From Lumbricus terrestris (taxonomy: Eukaryota > Annelida > Clitellata > Crassiclitellata > Lumbricidae), in the NCBI GenBank assembly GCA_949752735.1, contig OX457042.1, positions 32,898,289 to 32,962,288 on the forward strand: a stretch of DNA of 64,000 bases, read 5' to 3'. Positions 28,472 through 37,859 of this stretch are shown here, one piece after another. Within the stretch, counting starts at the first letter, position 1, and every line of letters starts with the position of its first letter. Under the pieces are notes generated by a model. That model worked only from the letters and a program-made list of their open reading frames with translations. It searched no databases and had not been told where the DNA came from. The position numbers were made by a program, and so were the translations under genes.

Positions 28472-28835
28472 GTATTACCAAGAAGAAAGTGGATGGAAAC
28501 CAGGGCTGTTTTTAAGAAATTTGTAGAACTGCACAACCTTTTCTTTTCCTTCCCATCCTCCATGGTAAATTACTTCCAATCGGAGAAAAATAACCACTTT
28601 TACTAATTTTAACTGTACAGAAGTGCTTCTACAACTGCACAAATCTATTTCGAACTGCACATTTTGTGTACAACTGCACGTTAAAAAAAGCCCTGATGGA
28701 AACTGTTCGAGAAGATATATGAAGTGCTTGGAGATGACGGTGGAGGATGCTGTTCGGATGGCGATGGACCGGGAAGAGTGGAGAGGCTGCGTTGCTCGAT
28801 GTGCAGTTCTGCACGGGAGGGACTATTATAAGTAG
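28472..28835 (+). pseudogene. LINE reverse-transcriptase C-terminal remnant split by a MITE
   Basis: Bases 28472-28500 and 28696-28835 read together as the end of a non-LTR retrotransposon polymerase: a basic stretch ending KWME, then DMKCLEMTVEDA and REEWRGCVA, then a TAG stop at 28833. This resembles the C-terminal tail of endonuclease-reverse transcriptase proteins of many invertebrate LINEs (family knowledge, not searched). A hAT-type MITE sits exactly inside the coding tail. Nothing upstream encodes the polymerase, so this is a 5'-truncated dead copy. It is found only in copy A of the local duplication. Confidence 0.6.
28501..28695. mobile_element. hAT-type MITE, CAGGGCTG family, copy 1
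   Basis: A 195-bp element has terminal inverted repeats CAGGGCTGTTTTTAA and TTAAAAAAAGCCCTG (one mismatch over 15 bp). It is flanked by a perfect 8-bp direct repeat ATGGAAAC at 28493-28500 and 28696-28703. An 8-bp duplication and CAGGG ends are typical of hAT elements. Inside, AACTGCAC recurs four times as a subterminal motif. It has no coding capacity. Related copies lie at 40261 and 54591. Confidence 0.9.
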
Positions 28836-29189
28836 GCCTACTATGTATTATTATATTCATTATTATAATACATTCATCTATATAATAAATAAAAGAGAAA
28901 CTGTGTCTGTTTGACGGAATGCATTTCCACAGTTTTTCCAACTCGTTAATGTTTTATTTGAGAAATGTGATGTGCCAAATTCATCACATTTGCTCCTTGC
29001 ACGAAATAGGCGTTAGTAATTTGGGTAGTCCACTCATCGTAGGCGCTTCAGGCAGTTTGACTTTCGATTTAACACGTTTCTCTTTAAGCTGGCCAAGTCG
29101 ACGCCGTCATGTTTTACACGTTTCTAGTGATGTCTCATAAGTATAGAACCTAAAACTCTGCTGCATGGATTCACGCTAGACTAATGCGC

Positions 29190-29720
29190 ACGCTCTCTCT
29201 GTCTCTCTGTGTCTCTGTCTCTTCTCTCTGTTGTGTGTGTCTCTGTCTCTCTCTCTCTCTGTCTGCCTCTGTCGATTCTCTCAGTTGTCTGTCTCTCTGT
29301 CTCTGTTTGTCTGTCTGTCTCTGTGTGTGTCTGTGTCTGTCTCTCTGTGTCTGTGCCTTTCTCTGTGTGTCTATCTCTGTCTCTCTGTCTACCTATGTCT
29401 CTGTCTCTCTGTGTCTGTGCCTTTCTCTGTATATCTGTCTGTTTGTCTGTCTGCCTCTCTCCCTCTCTTTCACTGTCTTTTTTCAGACGCTCTTACTTTA
29501 AGTCCTGCGCGCTCATTTAAATTTAACCTTTTCTAACCTTTACTGCGTCTTTCGTCGTTCTATCGCTCTCTATCTGTCTATCTGTCTGTCTGTCTATCTG
29601 TCTGTCTGTCTGTCTGTCTCTGTCTGTCTGTCTATCTGTCTGTCTGTCTGTTTGTCTATCTATCTCTTCTGCTTCTCTCTTGTTCTGTCTTTTTCTTCTG
29701 TGTGTCTGTACCTGTCTTTC
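29190..29720. repeat. CTCT/CTGT microsatellite belt (copy B)
   Basis: This is the counterpart of the belt at 26640 in the second copy of the segmental duplication. It is rich in CTGTCTCT words, with a CTGT/CTAT run at about 29573-29665, and lacks the long AT run of copy A. Open frames here are low-complexity artefacts. Confidence 0.88.
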
Positions 29721-30324
29721 TGTGTCTGACCTCCGTCTGTGTTCCTTGCTCTTCGTCTGTTCTTTGCTCTTTACTCTTTTTATAGGTTTCTGTCTTTTCT
29801 TCCGTGAACCGTCAAAATTTCGGTCTCTGTCTCACTTTGCCAACTATGCCTTAATCTTGTCCGCTCTCAATCTTCATTATTTTACTTCCATTCCAATTTG
29901 CTCTAACGTTCATCACACGCCTTGTCATTTTTTCCATTCACTCATTCGATCCGTTTCCGATTTACTTCGGCTCCGTGCAATTCGCATTTGACTCAGCCTG
30001 GCTCTCTTCTACTCTTCCTACGCACTTTAGGCTAGATGTTAATTGTGTCTTTTCGCGTTTGCATCAACGCCAAATATGCTTTTTCTTTTCATTTCCTTCA
30101 ATTAAAAGCAAATTACAGAAATTTCTAAAATTTCTGAAATTGGACTTTCCGCGGGTTATACGCCAGAAATCTGACGTTTCGAAATTCTACTGCCTGAGTA
30201 TAGCGCTGACATGAGCGGACTACGGAGACCTATTTGCCAACACCTCCACGCGGTGGTCTCTGGGCGTGCAGTCACACCAGCTGGTTTGACTGCATGGCAA
30301 AGATTGGCAATTTATTATTATTCA

Positions 30325-30365
30325 TGTTGTTTCGTCAGTATGCCTGGCATACTGACGAAACAACA
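30325..30365. repeat. 41-bp perfect palindrome with 1-nt centre T (copy B)
   Basis: The arms are identical to those at 27764-27804 but the central base is T instead of A. An A-to-T change at the dyad centre is what inversion of the hairpin would produce, though a simple substitution is equally possible. Confidence 0.9.
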
Positions 30366-31164
30366 AAGTTTGCTATTTCAATTATGTTTATATATTTACA
30401 GTCGAACGTGCTGTTGATGTCTATATATGTTTTGAGGCTATTGCGCCCTTTGTTATAAACATTATAAATATAGGCTATTACCTGCTTTTATTATTTTCGC
30501 TAACTTCAGTGAATTATCTGTATTATTGTTCTTATAGGCTAATTATTATAATGGTTACCGAATAGACCTAAATAAAAGAAAATAAATTGTAAATTATATT
30601 ATAAGTAGACCACAGGCCTTTACGATTATGCATTTATATATTATGAATAATTGTGTCTAGACTAATATGAAAATTGTATAAAAATAACGGGGGTTGGGGG
30701 GGGTCAGACGTCGTTGATTTATATTGGCTTAGGCTTGTATCGAAGAATTTACTATGGGTCCCAAGAAAGACTGGGGGTTGAACCCACACAGCACTCCCGA
30801 CAATTCTCACCCTGGACTGAATATTAGGCTAGACAGAATTTCCTGTGGTCTCCACCATCTTATTATTCGACCATGCACTGTCCGTCATATTGCTATCGTG
30901 TGACAGCAATCGATCATTGCATACATAGGTTCCATATAGGTGAATTAAGTAGGCCTACCCGGTTTGGGTCTGCCATGTCCGAGTTGCGAGAAGGAGACGT
31001 GGCAGAGTTATATAGCCCGCCATATTCCTTAAGTGTATGATATACCCGGTAAATCATATAATATTTACCATACATGTATATGAATATACACTGCAGTACA
31101 TTCACCTATATAAATAAATGGGAAAACTGTGTCTGTTTGACCGGAATGCATTTTCACATTTTTA

Positions 31165-31400
31165 AAACCTTTTCACTCCAAACCTTCACTACTGCGTCCG
31201 TCTGAGCATGGGACACCCAGTGGAGGGGTTTGCGAATCTGTCCCTTTGCGGGGTCATGGTGGGGCTAAAAGCCTAAAAACCAAATTTTTGCACATTTTGT
31301 GTGTAGAATCACGCATTTTTACACTTTTTGAGCTTTTTTCGCAATTTCTGTGATTTTCACTCGAAACCTTCACTACTGTGTCGGTGTGGGCATGGGAGCG
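31165..31400. repeat. Direct repeat pair before the purine tract
   Basis: TTTTCACTCCAAACCTTCAC at about 31167 and TTTTCACTCGAAACCTTCAC at about 31354 head two related stretches that both continue into ACTACTG and a GCATGGGA word, roughly 188 bp apart. The spacer is AT-rich with no gene. Confidence 0.6.
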
Positions 31401-31795
31401 AAGGACGGAGGCAGGCAGGGACGGAGGGAGGGAGAGATGCAGGGAGAGAGGGAGGGGAGGGATGCGGGGGGATGAGTGCGGGAGGGATGGGAGTGAGGAA
31501 TGCAGGGACGGAATAAGGTAGGGAGGGATGCAGGGCAGGAGGGAGGGGCGGAGAGAGGGGTGAGAATGTGAAAGAGGCAGGGGAGGGAGGGCGGGGGAAG
31601 GGATGCACGGAGGGACGGATGGAGGGAGGAGAAGGGGGTCGGAGGGACGGAGGGAGGCATGGAGTGAGGGAGGGATAGAGGGAGGCAAGGAGGAGATAGA
31701 GGGGTGGAGGGATGGATGTAGGGGGAGGGACGAAGGGAGATATGGAGGAAGGGGGCGAATGGGGCGAGGTGAGGGTGGGGATGTAGGGCGTTGGC
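31392..31795. repeat. Homopurine GGGA/GGAG-rich tract
   Basis: About 400 bp of nearly pure purine on the + strand, built from GGAGGGA and GGGATG words without a strict period. The long open frame on the - strand is Pro/Ser/Leu low-complexity sequence caused by composition, not a protein. Polypurine-polypyrimidine tracts of this length can form intramolecular triplexes. Confidence 0.85.
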
Positions 31796-31829
31796 CGAGA
31801 ACGGGGCAGAGATAATCGGAATTCCAGAC

Positions 31830-32560
31830 TGGGTGCATTGCTAAGTATATATAATTAATAACTATTATAATCTAATAAAACGCATTAATATACATTGATT
31901 GTCCTTTGTTTTCAATACTATCAGCATGTCAAGAGATCTGGTCCGTTCGTTCTCCCCTCCATTCTAAATATCAATTGAAGTTTGAGCCGAGACCCAGATA
32001 TACGCTTAGATTGCGACCTGACATTCTTTGTAAATTAACCGTCAATAAAACCGTCGTCGGGCATAAGATATAGAATCGTCTATCTATAGAAATCACTTTC
32101 TTCGATGGCCTACTTTTGTATGATAATTATTAAGACTTGACGAACTTGAGTTGAGTTTAAACACCGTCTGCAGTACAATGGTCTTTTCAACTATTCACTC
32201 CAAACTCTAGTGATGCAATTCCGTGCAGTTCGATTGACTTTATCTCCAATGAAACGTCCTCGACCGAAATTAGGTGGACCGTGTGAGCAATACCGCATGA
32301 CAAGAAGAAACATTATAAGCTATCTGAGTCCGTCGTAGGCCTAGATTGAAGGCGTAGGGTTGATATGTAGACTGTGTTTACATATGCCTGGTATTGCCTT
32401 TGCTCCATAAGAAGAGGACAACCGGACCGTTATGTGGTCGGTCAATGATTAACTTTATGACTGGAGTCGTGAAGAATGATGATCTAAGCTTTGTCCGTCA
32501 TAGGCTCTACATGTACGTCAGGAAAGCAAGTTGAGGACAGAGCGGTTCGGTTCACATTGA
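31830..32560. other. Unassigned intergenic sequence
   Basis: About 730 bp without a recognisable gene, repeat boundary or long reading frame. Base composition is ordinary. I see nothing further here. Confidence 0.5.
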
Positions 32561-32572
32561 TGACATGGTCAC

Positions 32573-32932
32573 CATAGGCGGAGACCTGGGCCGAGACTTG
32601 GGGGTGGGGACGGAAAGACGCGAGATTTTCCGATGGACGAATGGCTGAGTGTCCCAGAAAAAATTTACATCTTTTTTCCGGCCAAAATTTCTGACGACCG
32701 GCGAAATCTCGAAAAAATGTTATATTTTCGCCGGCAAAAAAGTTGATGACTTTTTTTAGTCATCCGGCCAAATCTCGACGAAATTTTCTATTTTCGCCGC
32801 CAAAAAGTTGATGACCTTTTTTTAGTCTTGACCCTCAACGATTGGGGGGGGAAACAAATGCATGGGCCGTCCCCCCAACACCTCCATTGGGGGGGAACCG
32901 TCTCCCTGTTCCCCCCTAGGTCTCCGCCCATG
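32573..32932. mobile_element. hAT-type MITE with GATGAC hairpins, copy 1
   Basis: A 360-bp element begins CATAGGCGGAGACC and ends GGTCTCCGCCCATG, which are inverted repeats. It is flanked by a perfect 8-bp direct repeat ATGGTCAC at 32565-32572 and 32933-32940. Inside are runs of the type GATGACTTTTTTTAGTCATC, a 7-bp stem around a T loop, next to CCGGCCAAATC words. It has no coding capacity. The 8-bp duplication points to hAT mobilisation. Related internal motifs occur in the elements at 35354, 42814 and 43407. Confidence 0.85.
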
Positions 32933-33097
32933 ATGGTCACGCTCAGTTGAGTTCGACACCAAAGAATTAACAATTGCCCTTTCAGTCACAACATCCCATT
33001 CATACGTAGGCTACAACCCTAGTTCTCAAAACGCCTCATTGGCGAAAAACCCGTCAGAGCAACCACTGCGCCGTCTTCTTCTCTCTTCCATGATCCA

Positions 33098-33480
33098 TCA
33101 GGCAGCATGGGCAGACGATGAGGCTCTAACTAGACTTCTTCTGACAGTTCTGTCTCTGACTTTTCCTACGGCATCTCTCATGCCACTCCTCTGCGCTCCT
33201 AGGTTCTCTTTCACATCGTCCATCCAAGTTTTCGGTTGTTTTTCTCTGCTTCTTGTTCCAACCACGTGTCCATATACAGGGCCGCTGCCAGTAATCTCCT
33301 TAATTTTGCCATCCTTGTTACATGATAGAATCACTTACATGTAAGTCTTCTTTTTTCTGATCTTATCGATTATTGTTTCACTTTGCCCCAGATCATATCG
33401 AGTCACTTCGTGGCGTATTCTCTTCTAGATCTTCCAAATATTCTTCTCAACCCATTTCCGCCACTAGCTAAATCTGATAC
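33098..33480 (-). pseudogene. LINE reverse-transcriptase C-terminal fragment
   Basis: On the - strand, 33334 down to 33098 reads GTRSREKQPKTWMDDVKENL followed by RDRTVRRSLV and an alanine-rich end. This is the familiar tail of LINE polymerases (R-G-R-x-K-x-W-x-D-x-x-K-E pattern). Just upstream on the same strand (to about 33480) YDLGQSETIIDKIRKKK matches the adjoining region in another frame, with stops. It is a 5'-truncated, frameshifted relic; no endonuclease or polymerase core is nearby. Confidence 0.65.
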
Positions 33481-33489
33481 TTACAATTA

Positions 33490-33780
33490 AAATCCCTCAG
33501 CTAATAACTATGTACACAGTACACTTGTTGGTGACCCATTCAGTCACGAGTCCAAGGTTGCGCCACAAAACAGAGGAGACTCTTATCAGCAACAGCCTGG
33601 GCCTACATGTATCTAAAGTCACATAGCATTCTATAAAATTAATGCTATGCTAACATTTGTATTTTGATTATTTAGCAGAGTGGTCTATAGGTCGCGACCG
33701 GTTATTTGACCTGTCAAGTTTACAGGTTCAGTTTACCTGCGTAAATGGCCTGCCAAAATTTTCTTTGGAATTTAAATATT
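33490..33780. other. Unassigned intergenic sequence
   Basis: About 290 bp with no gene or recognisable element. A word AGGGGCGGATCCAGG at about 33792, just after it, resembles the end of a hAT-type MITE, but no matching second end was found. Confidence 0.4.
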
Positions 33781-33957
33781 AAATTATCTTCAGGGGCGGA
33801 TCCAGGGGCAAATCCAGCCATGCCCCCCATTGAGAAAGTTGCACAGGAAGTGGTCCCCCATCAGGTTCCTACAGGCTGTCAAGTGTCAATCAGCGGGGAA
33901 AAGTGACAGAGAAAAACTGGCTTATGATCCAATGTTTGAAGAAGTTTCAAGCAATGC

Positions 33958-33958
<1 letters not shown>

Positions 33959-34012
<54 letters not shown>

Positions 34013-34205
34013 TTATAGAGATTATAGAGATATAGAGAAAAGAGAGAGAGAAAGAGAGACACAGACAGACAGACCGACACAGACAGAGATAGATAGATGG
34101 ATGGATGGATGGATGGATGGATGGATGGATGGATGGATGGATGGATCGATCGATAGATAGATAGATAGATAGACAGATATAGATAGATCGATAGATAGAT
34201 ATAGC
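33959..34205. repeat. Compound AT, GA, GGAT and GATA microsatellites
   Basis: An AT run (about 33959-34010) is followed by a purine-rich stretch, a GGAT tetranucleotide run (about 34094-34146) and GATA runs to about 34202. Open frames across it on both strands are low-complexity artefacts. A GATGAC-family fragment (AAAGGTCATCAGATTTTTCG) follows at about 34220. Confidence 0.92.
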
Positions 34206-34279
34206 ATAATGACTAAGCAAAGGTCATCAGATTTTTCGGCCAAAGGCAAGCGAATTTTTTCCCTGATCTTCTATATATA

Positions 34280-35330
34280 TGCAACTAGATGTGTTACCCG
34301 GCGTTGCCCGGGAAATATAGGGTTTTAAACACTACGCCACTGTGGTACCCATCGTAGACCGCTAGATTTCGGGTTTTCGCCAACCCTCCACCCCACCCGG
34401 CTTCCCCAAAAGGCCAAAGGTGACCCGCCGCTGCGGGGCGCTGCGAAAATTATTACTCGGCGGGTATGACGTCATGGGCTGTAGACTCTTTACTGAAGCG
34501 TTATTATTGATGAAATCTGTCTTAAAACGCTAATAACTTTTGTTTTAAACGGAATTAAAACCTGAAAATAGTTGCGATGACCTTATAATTTGGGTAAGAA
34601 TCGATTGAAATAATTTTTTTAAACCGACGCTGTTTCATTTCCGAGCCTATTCTGCAGGGGAGAGTCAAAAGCGTACAAACAAATAAACATACAGAATTAA
34701 CAGAAAGTGTTTCTGCCTTATAATATAGATTTCTTCGCCCTATACCGATAAACTCCATGCATGACTCTGACGCCTCAAATTTGTACAGCTGACTGTTTAC
34801 TACTGTTCTACTGTTTAACAACGTATACCGAATATGCATTGCTTATTAATACAAGCATTCTCCTATTAAAGCTGAATTCTCCACCCCCACCAACCCCCAG
34901 AAAATACTAGAGTAACTAGATTAAACATTACTGGCACTTCAACCACCGAACAACGTTTCTTCTGTCAATATTAATCATAATATAACCATTATATCGTGCA
35001 ATTCTGTTACGATTGGGTTATATAGGCCAACTCACTTAAACTTACGTGAGAACTTTAATAAATTGCAGTAGGTAAAAATTCTGTGAAACGACGGACGAAT
35101 AGTTGTCCATGAATCCCTCAGAGTTGCCTTCTCGGGTTTGTTTGAAGTTATAGAGAAGAGGTTGGGGTTTGAACTCTTTATTGACATTCGATTCAAGGGA
35201 TTAGTTTTAAACCCTTTAGCAATCAAATGGCGAAGTTCGACCAAATTATTTGTCCTGTCCACACACTAGAATGAATAATGAATAGTTTAAGGAAGAGCAG
35301 TGGAGGCTGATTGTGACTGTCGCTGAGGCC
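34280..35330. other. Unassigned intergenic sequence with a CCCGG hairpin
   Basis: About 1 kb without a supported gene. At 34293-34313 ACCCGGCGTTGCCCGGG can form a short GC-rich hairpin. A small frame on the - strand at 34555-34839 (94 residues) has no family I recognise and no supporting signals, so it is not called. Nothing else stands out. Confidence 0.4.
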
Positions 35331-35353
35331 TCTCACATTATATTCCTTTGACC

Positions 35354-35629
35354 ATCGCCGTAGCCAGGATTTGATTAGGAGGGTGTTTCACCAATTTCCA
35401 TTCCCAAAATATCTGATGACCTTTTTTAGTCATCCGGCCGAAATCTTCAAAAATTCACCAATTAATTAATTCTGGTTTTTAATTTTTTTTTTTACATTTT
35501 TCCATTTCGGGGGGGTCATGGTTTTATTACATGGTTTTTACATCATGTTCTCGTAAATGCATTCTATTACTTTTCACATATTCCATTTGTGGGAGGGGGT
35601 GTTCAAACACCCCCTAGCTACGGCCTTGC
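35354..35629. mobile_element. Probable hAT-type MITE with GATGAC hairpin, copy 2
   Basis: About 276 bp lie between the imperfect 8-bp direct repeats CTTTGACC (35346-35353) and CTATGACC (35630-35637). The ends are degenerate inverted repeats (CCGTAGCCAGG and CTAGCTACGG). Internally it carries CTGATGACCTTTTTTAGTCA followed by CCGGCCGAAATC, the motif shared with the elements at 32573 and 43407. Towards the 3' end GGGGTGTTCAAACACCCC forms a perfect palindrome. It has no coding capacity. Confidence 0.6.
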
Positions 35630-35705
35630 CTATGACCGAATTCTGTAAAATCTTTCAGCAAATTCTGACATTAAGACACGGTCCAGTTTACAAATGCTTC
35701 AATTA

Positions 35706-35839
35706 GAGACTTTGTTTCAGAATATAGTCTCCGGGAGGGGGCGAATTTATTCTGGAGCAGATTCGTCGGGTGAGAATCTATTTCGAAATAAAGTCTCCGG
35801 GGGAGACTTTTAAGGGAGACTCTGTCACGGGACACCGGC
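35706..35839. repeat. Dispersed repeat, copy 1 (AGTCTCC family)
   Basis: A stretch of about 135 bp beginning GAGACTTTGTTTCAGAATA and ending CACGGGACACCGGC is repeated at 36972-37120. It includes AGTCTCCGGGGGAGACT (35802-35818), a perfect 7-bp stem around GGG. A weaker relative may lie at 50760-50880. The nature of the element is unknown; the small - strand frame across it is not supported as a gene. Confidence 0.6.
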
Positions 35840-36262
35840 TCTACCCCAGGCAATTTCGCAGTATTGGAGACAAAGCCAGACATTAATTTTTATTATGAAC
35901 TTCATCGTAGACCTATTGACATTCCTCAAATCAGCTACGATTAATTTATGTTTCTTAATCGAATTAGAGCCTACGCCAAGATTGTTTTCAAAATTTCAAT
36001 GGACTTTTTAAAGATATGCTGGAAATCAGATAAATCTGTCGGAACTCAAGTTTGTGCTTTCGTGGCTCTTCACTCAAGTGTGCTTCGCGTAAAAACTTGA
36101 AGTTGTACAACTGCACTCTGGTTTTTGAATACAAGGTAGCCTAACTATAGACCCGGGATTCAATACATGCAATAAATAGTTAGGCCCTACACGTAAATAA
36201 CGAAAGTTGTCAAGGTCAAGCCACAGCACACTCATGCTTCCAAGCATGCATGTTTTATACTG

Positions 36263-36264
<2 letters not shown>

Positions 36265-36341
<77 letters not shown>
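36265..36341. repeat. ATT trinucleotide run
   Basis: Pure ATT repeat of about 77 bp. The isoleucine-rich open frames on both strands are artefacts of it. Confidence 0.95.
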
Positions 36342-36479
36342 TCTTCAAAAACTAACACAATCACATGCAGACAAGTAAAAATAATCGTTTTCAACGTTAG
36401 GCCTTAGGCCTCTCAATGTCTAGGCTGTCAAGTTCCGTCGTGCCCAACACTGACAACGAATTTCCTCTTTGGAGTGCGA

Positions 36480-36531
36480 CTTATTATTATTATTATCATC
36501 ATCATTATTATTATCATTATTATTATTATTA

Positions 36532-36574
<43 letters not shown>

Positions 36575-36578
36575 TTAA
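36480..36578. repeat. ATT/ATC trinucleotide run
   Basis: A second ATT-rich run with a few ATC units, about 140 bp after the first. It has no coding capacity. Confidence 0.93.
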
Positions 36579-36668
36579 ATTTATTTTTTTGCCCCGAGGT
36601 ATATTATGATCCCTCCGGGACTTAGGCCTACACCCTAATTACTAAAATAAAAACATATGGAACGGCAC

Positions 36669-36971
36669 CTAGTCGTCGTTGAAATCCAGTGCAGTAAAAG
36701 AGCCGCGAAAAGCCACTGCATTAAATCGCTGGATTGTAAGAGAAAGACGCTGGAATAAGTAAGAGGTCTCGCGTACATCTCCAGACATGTCGCTGAGGCT
36801 TTGTCCCAACGATAAAATAAAGGTCATGCCTTCATCACTCACCGGACTCATGGTTTCGAAGGCAAGAGGAACGAAATGATGGGCAGCTGCGAGTTGAGTG
36901 TACTTTGCGTTTCTCCGAGAAGCCGCAGTCTCAGCCGCTGCCCCGGTCGTTCGAGAAAATATTCTCTCCAC
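36669..36971 (-). pseudogene. LINE reverse-transcriptase C-terminal fragment
   Basis: The - strand frame of 100 residues reads KYTQLAAAHHFVPLAFETM, then GMTFILSLGQSLS and YLFQRLSLTIQRFNAVAFRG. I recognise this as the region downstream of the polymerase core in invertebrate non-LTR retrotransposons, where a conserved E-T-x-G/S-P block precedes FLxQR and a short C-terminus. It has no polymerase core and no start of its own. The upstream side is cut by the AGTCTCC repeat at 36972. Read as a dead fragment. Confidence 0.6.
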
Positions 36972-37120
36972 GAAGACTTTGTTTCAGAATAATATATAGT
37001 CTCCGGGGTGTTGGGGGGAATTTATTTAGGAACAGATCTACCGGGGAGAATCTGTTTCGAAGTAGAGTCTCCGACGGTAGGCCCTAGACTTTTAGGGGAA
37101 GACTGTCACACGACATCGGC
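36972..37120. repeat. Dispersed repeat, copy 2 (AGTCTCC family)
   Basis: This is a direct-repeat partner of 35706-35839, about 1270 bp away, sharing GACTTTGTTTCAGAAT, ATAGTCTCCGGGG, CGGGGAGAATCTGTTTCGAA and a CACACGACATCGGC end. It interrupts the - strand LINE fragment next to it. Confidence 0.6.
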
Positions 37121-37389
37121 AGCCTATTTACTGTGTAGGCTATGCTACTCACCTCTGATTTTGCCACTGCAGCAGTGAGCCTAACGGAAAGGAGAAGAGA
37201 AAAAGGCTGCATAGGCCTCTATGTATTGCAGGCTGTCTGTTCAGATAGTATGGTTAAGATTTATCTATAAAAGCTTATTCTGTAATCTGAGCTCCGGTAA
37301 ATTGTTTCAACTGCATAAAGTGTACACTGTAACCGGTTGCGATCTGTCAACCGGATTGTTGATTAAACGAAAATTATTATTATTTTTAT

Positions 37390-37568
37390 TATTATACCGA
37401 TAACCCTTATTATATATTATTATATGGGGCTTTGTGCCAATAACCTTTATTAGGGCCTATATATTATTATATGGGGCTTTGTGCCGATAACCTTTATTAG
37501 GGCCTATATATTATTATATAGGGCATTGTACCGATAACCCTTATTATATATTATTATATGGGGCATTG
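37390..37568. repeat. Minisatellite of about 58-62 bp, four units
   Basis: Units read TATTATTATATGGGGC, then TTGTGCCGATAACC and TTTATTAGGGCC, with the last unit partial. It ends where LINE-derived sequence begins. Confidence 0.85.
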
Positions 37569-37836
37569 GTAAGTCTTGGCCACAGACTCCAAATATGTCG
37601 TATCATCTCACAGACTGCTATCCGACAGCGTCGTTCATTCTCTGTTGCAGGTCCTACAGCTTGTAATGGTCTCCCTGTTACACTGCGCTTAATTCCCAGG
37701 GGTCACTCCGCTCTGTTCCTAAAGAACCTAAAAACCGTTTTATTTAGCCGTGGTTGGGCCGGGAGCGCTTCTGAGTAGCCTACCTTAAAGAGGTGCTATA
37801 TAAATTTCTGAAATAAATAAATAAAATAAATAAATC
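37566..37836 (+). pseudogene. CR1/L2-type LINE 3' end, copy 1
   Basis: The reading frame 37566-37778 contains RRSFSVAGPTACNGLPVTLR and FLKNLKTVLFSRGW before a TAG stop. This is the typical C-terminus of CR1/L2/Jockey-like polymerases (F-x-x-A-G-P-x-x-W-N-x-L-P). It is followed by a 3' untranslated end, AGAGGTGCTATATAAATTTC, and an AAAT repeat tail to about 37836. The canonical W of the motif is C here. It is heavily 5'-truncated. The same 3' end occurs at 46425 and 51315, all on the + strand. Confidence 0.7.
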
Positions 37837-37859
37837 ATCAATCGCAGCGCACCTGTTCC

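Larger units (their letters stand above)
26346..31160. repeat. Head-to-tail segmental duplication (copies A and B)
   Basis: Copy A (about 26346-28940) and copy B (about 28942-31160) match along their length. Both begin CTCGTTAATG, run through a CTGT/CTCT microsatellite belt, share the block around ATGAGCGGACTACGG (27650 and 30211), share the palindrome, and end with ACTGTGTCTGTTTGAC. Copy A additionally contains a LINE remnant plus a MITE (about 28472-28840) that are absent from B. B has a G-rich insertion near 30690. Short open frames in either copy have no recognisable family and fall in repeats, so I call no gene here. Confidence 0.85.

Noticed and set aside
31254..31838. 194-residue Pro/Ser-rich frame on the - strand
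   Set aside because: Entirely explained by the homopurine tract; no family or codon-level conservation visible.
34555..34839. 94-residue - strand frame
   Set aside because: No recognisable family, no splice or promoter context, and in repeat-rich intergenic DNA.
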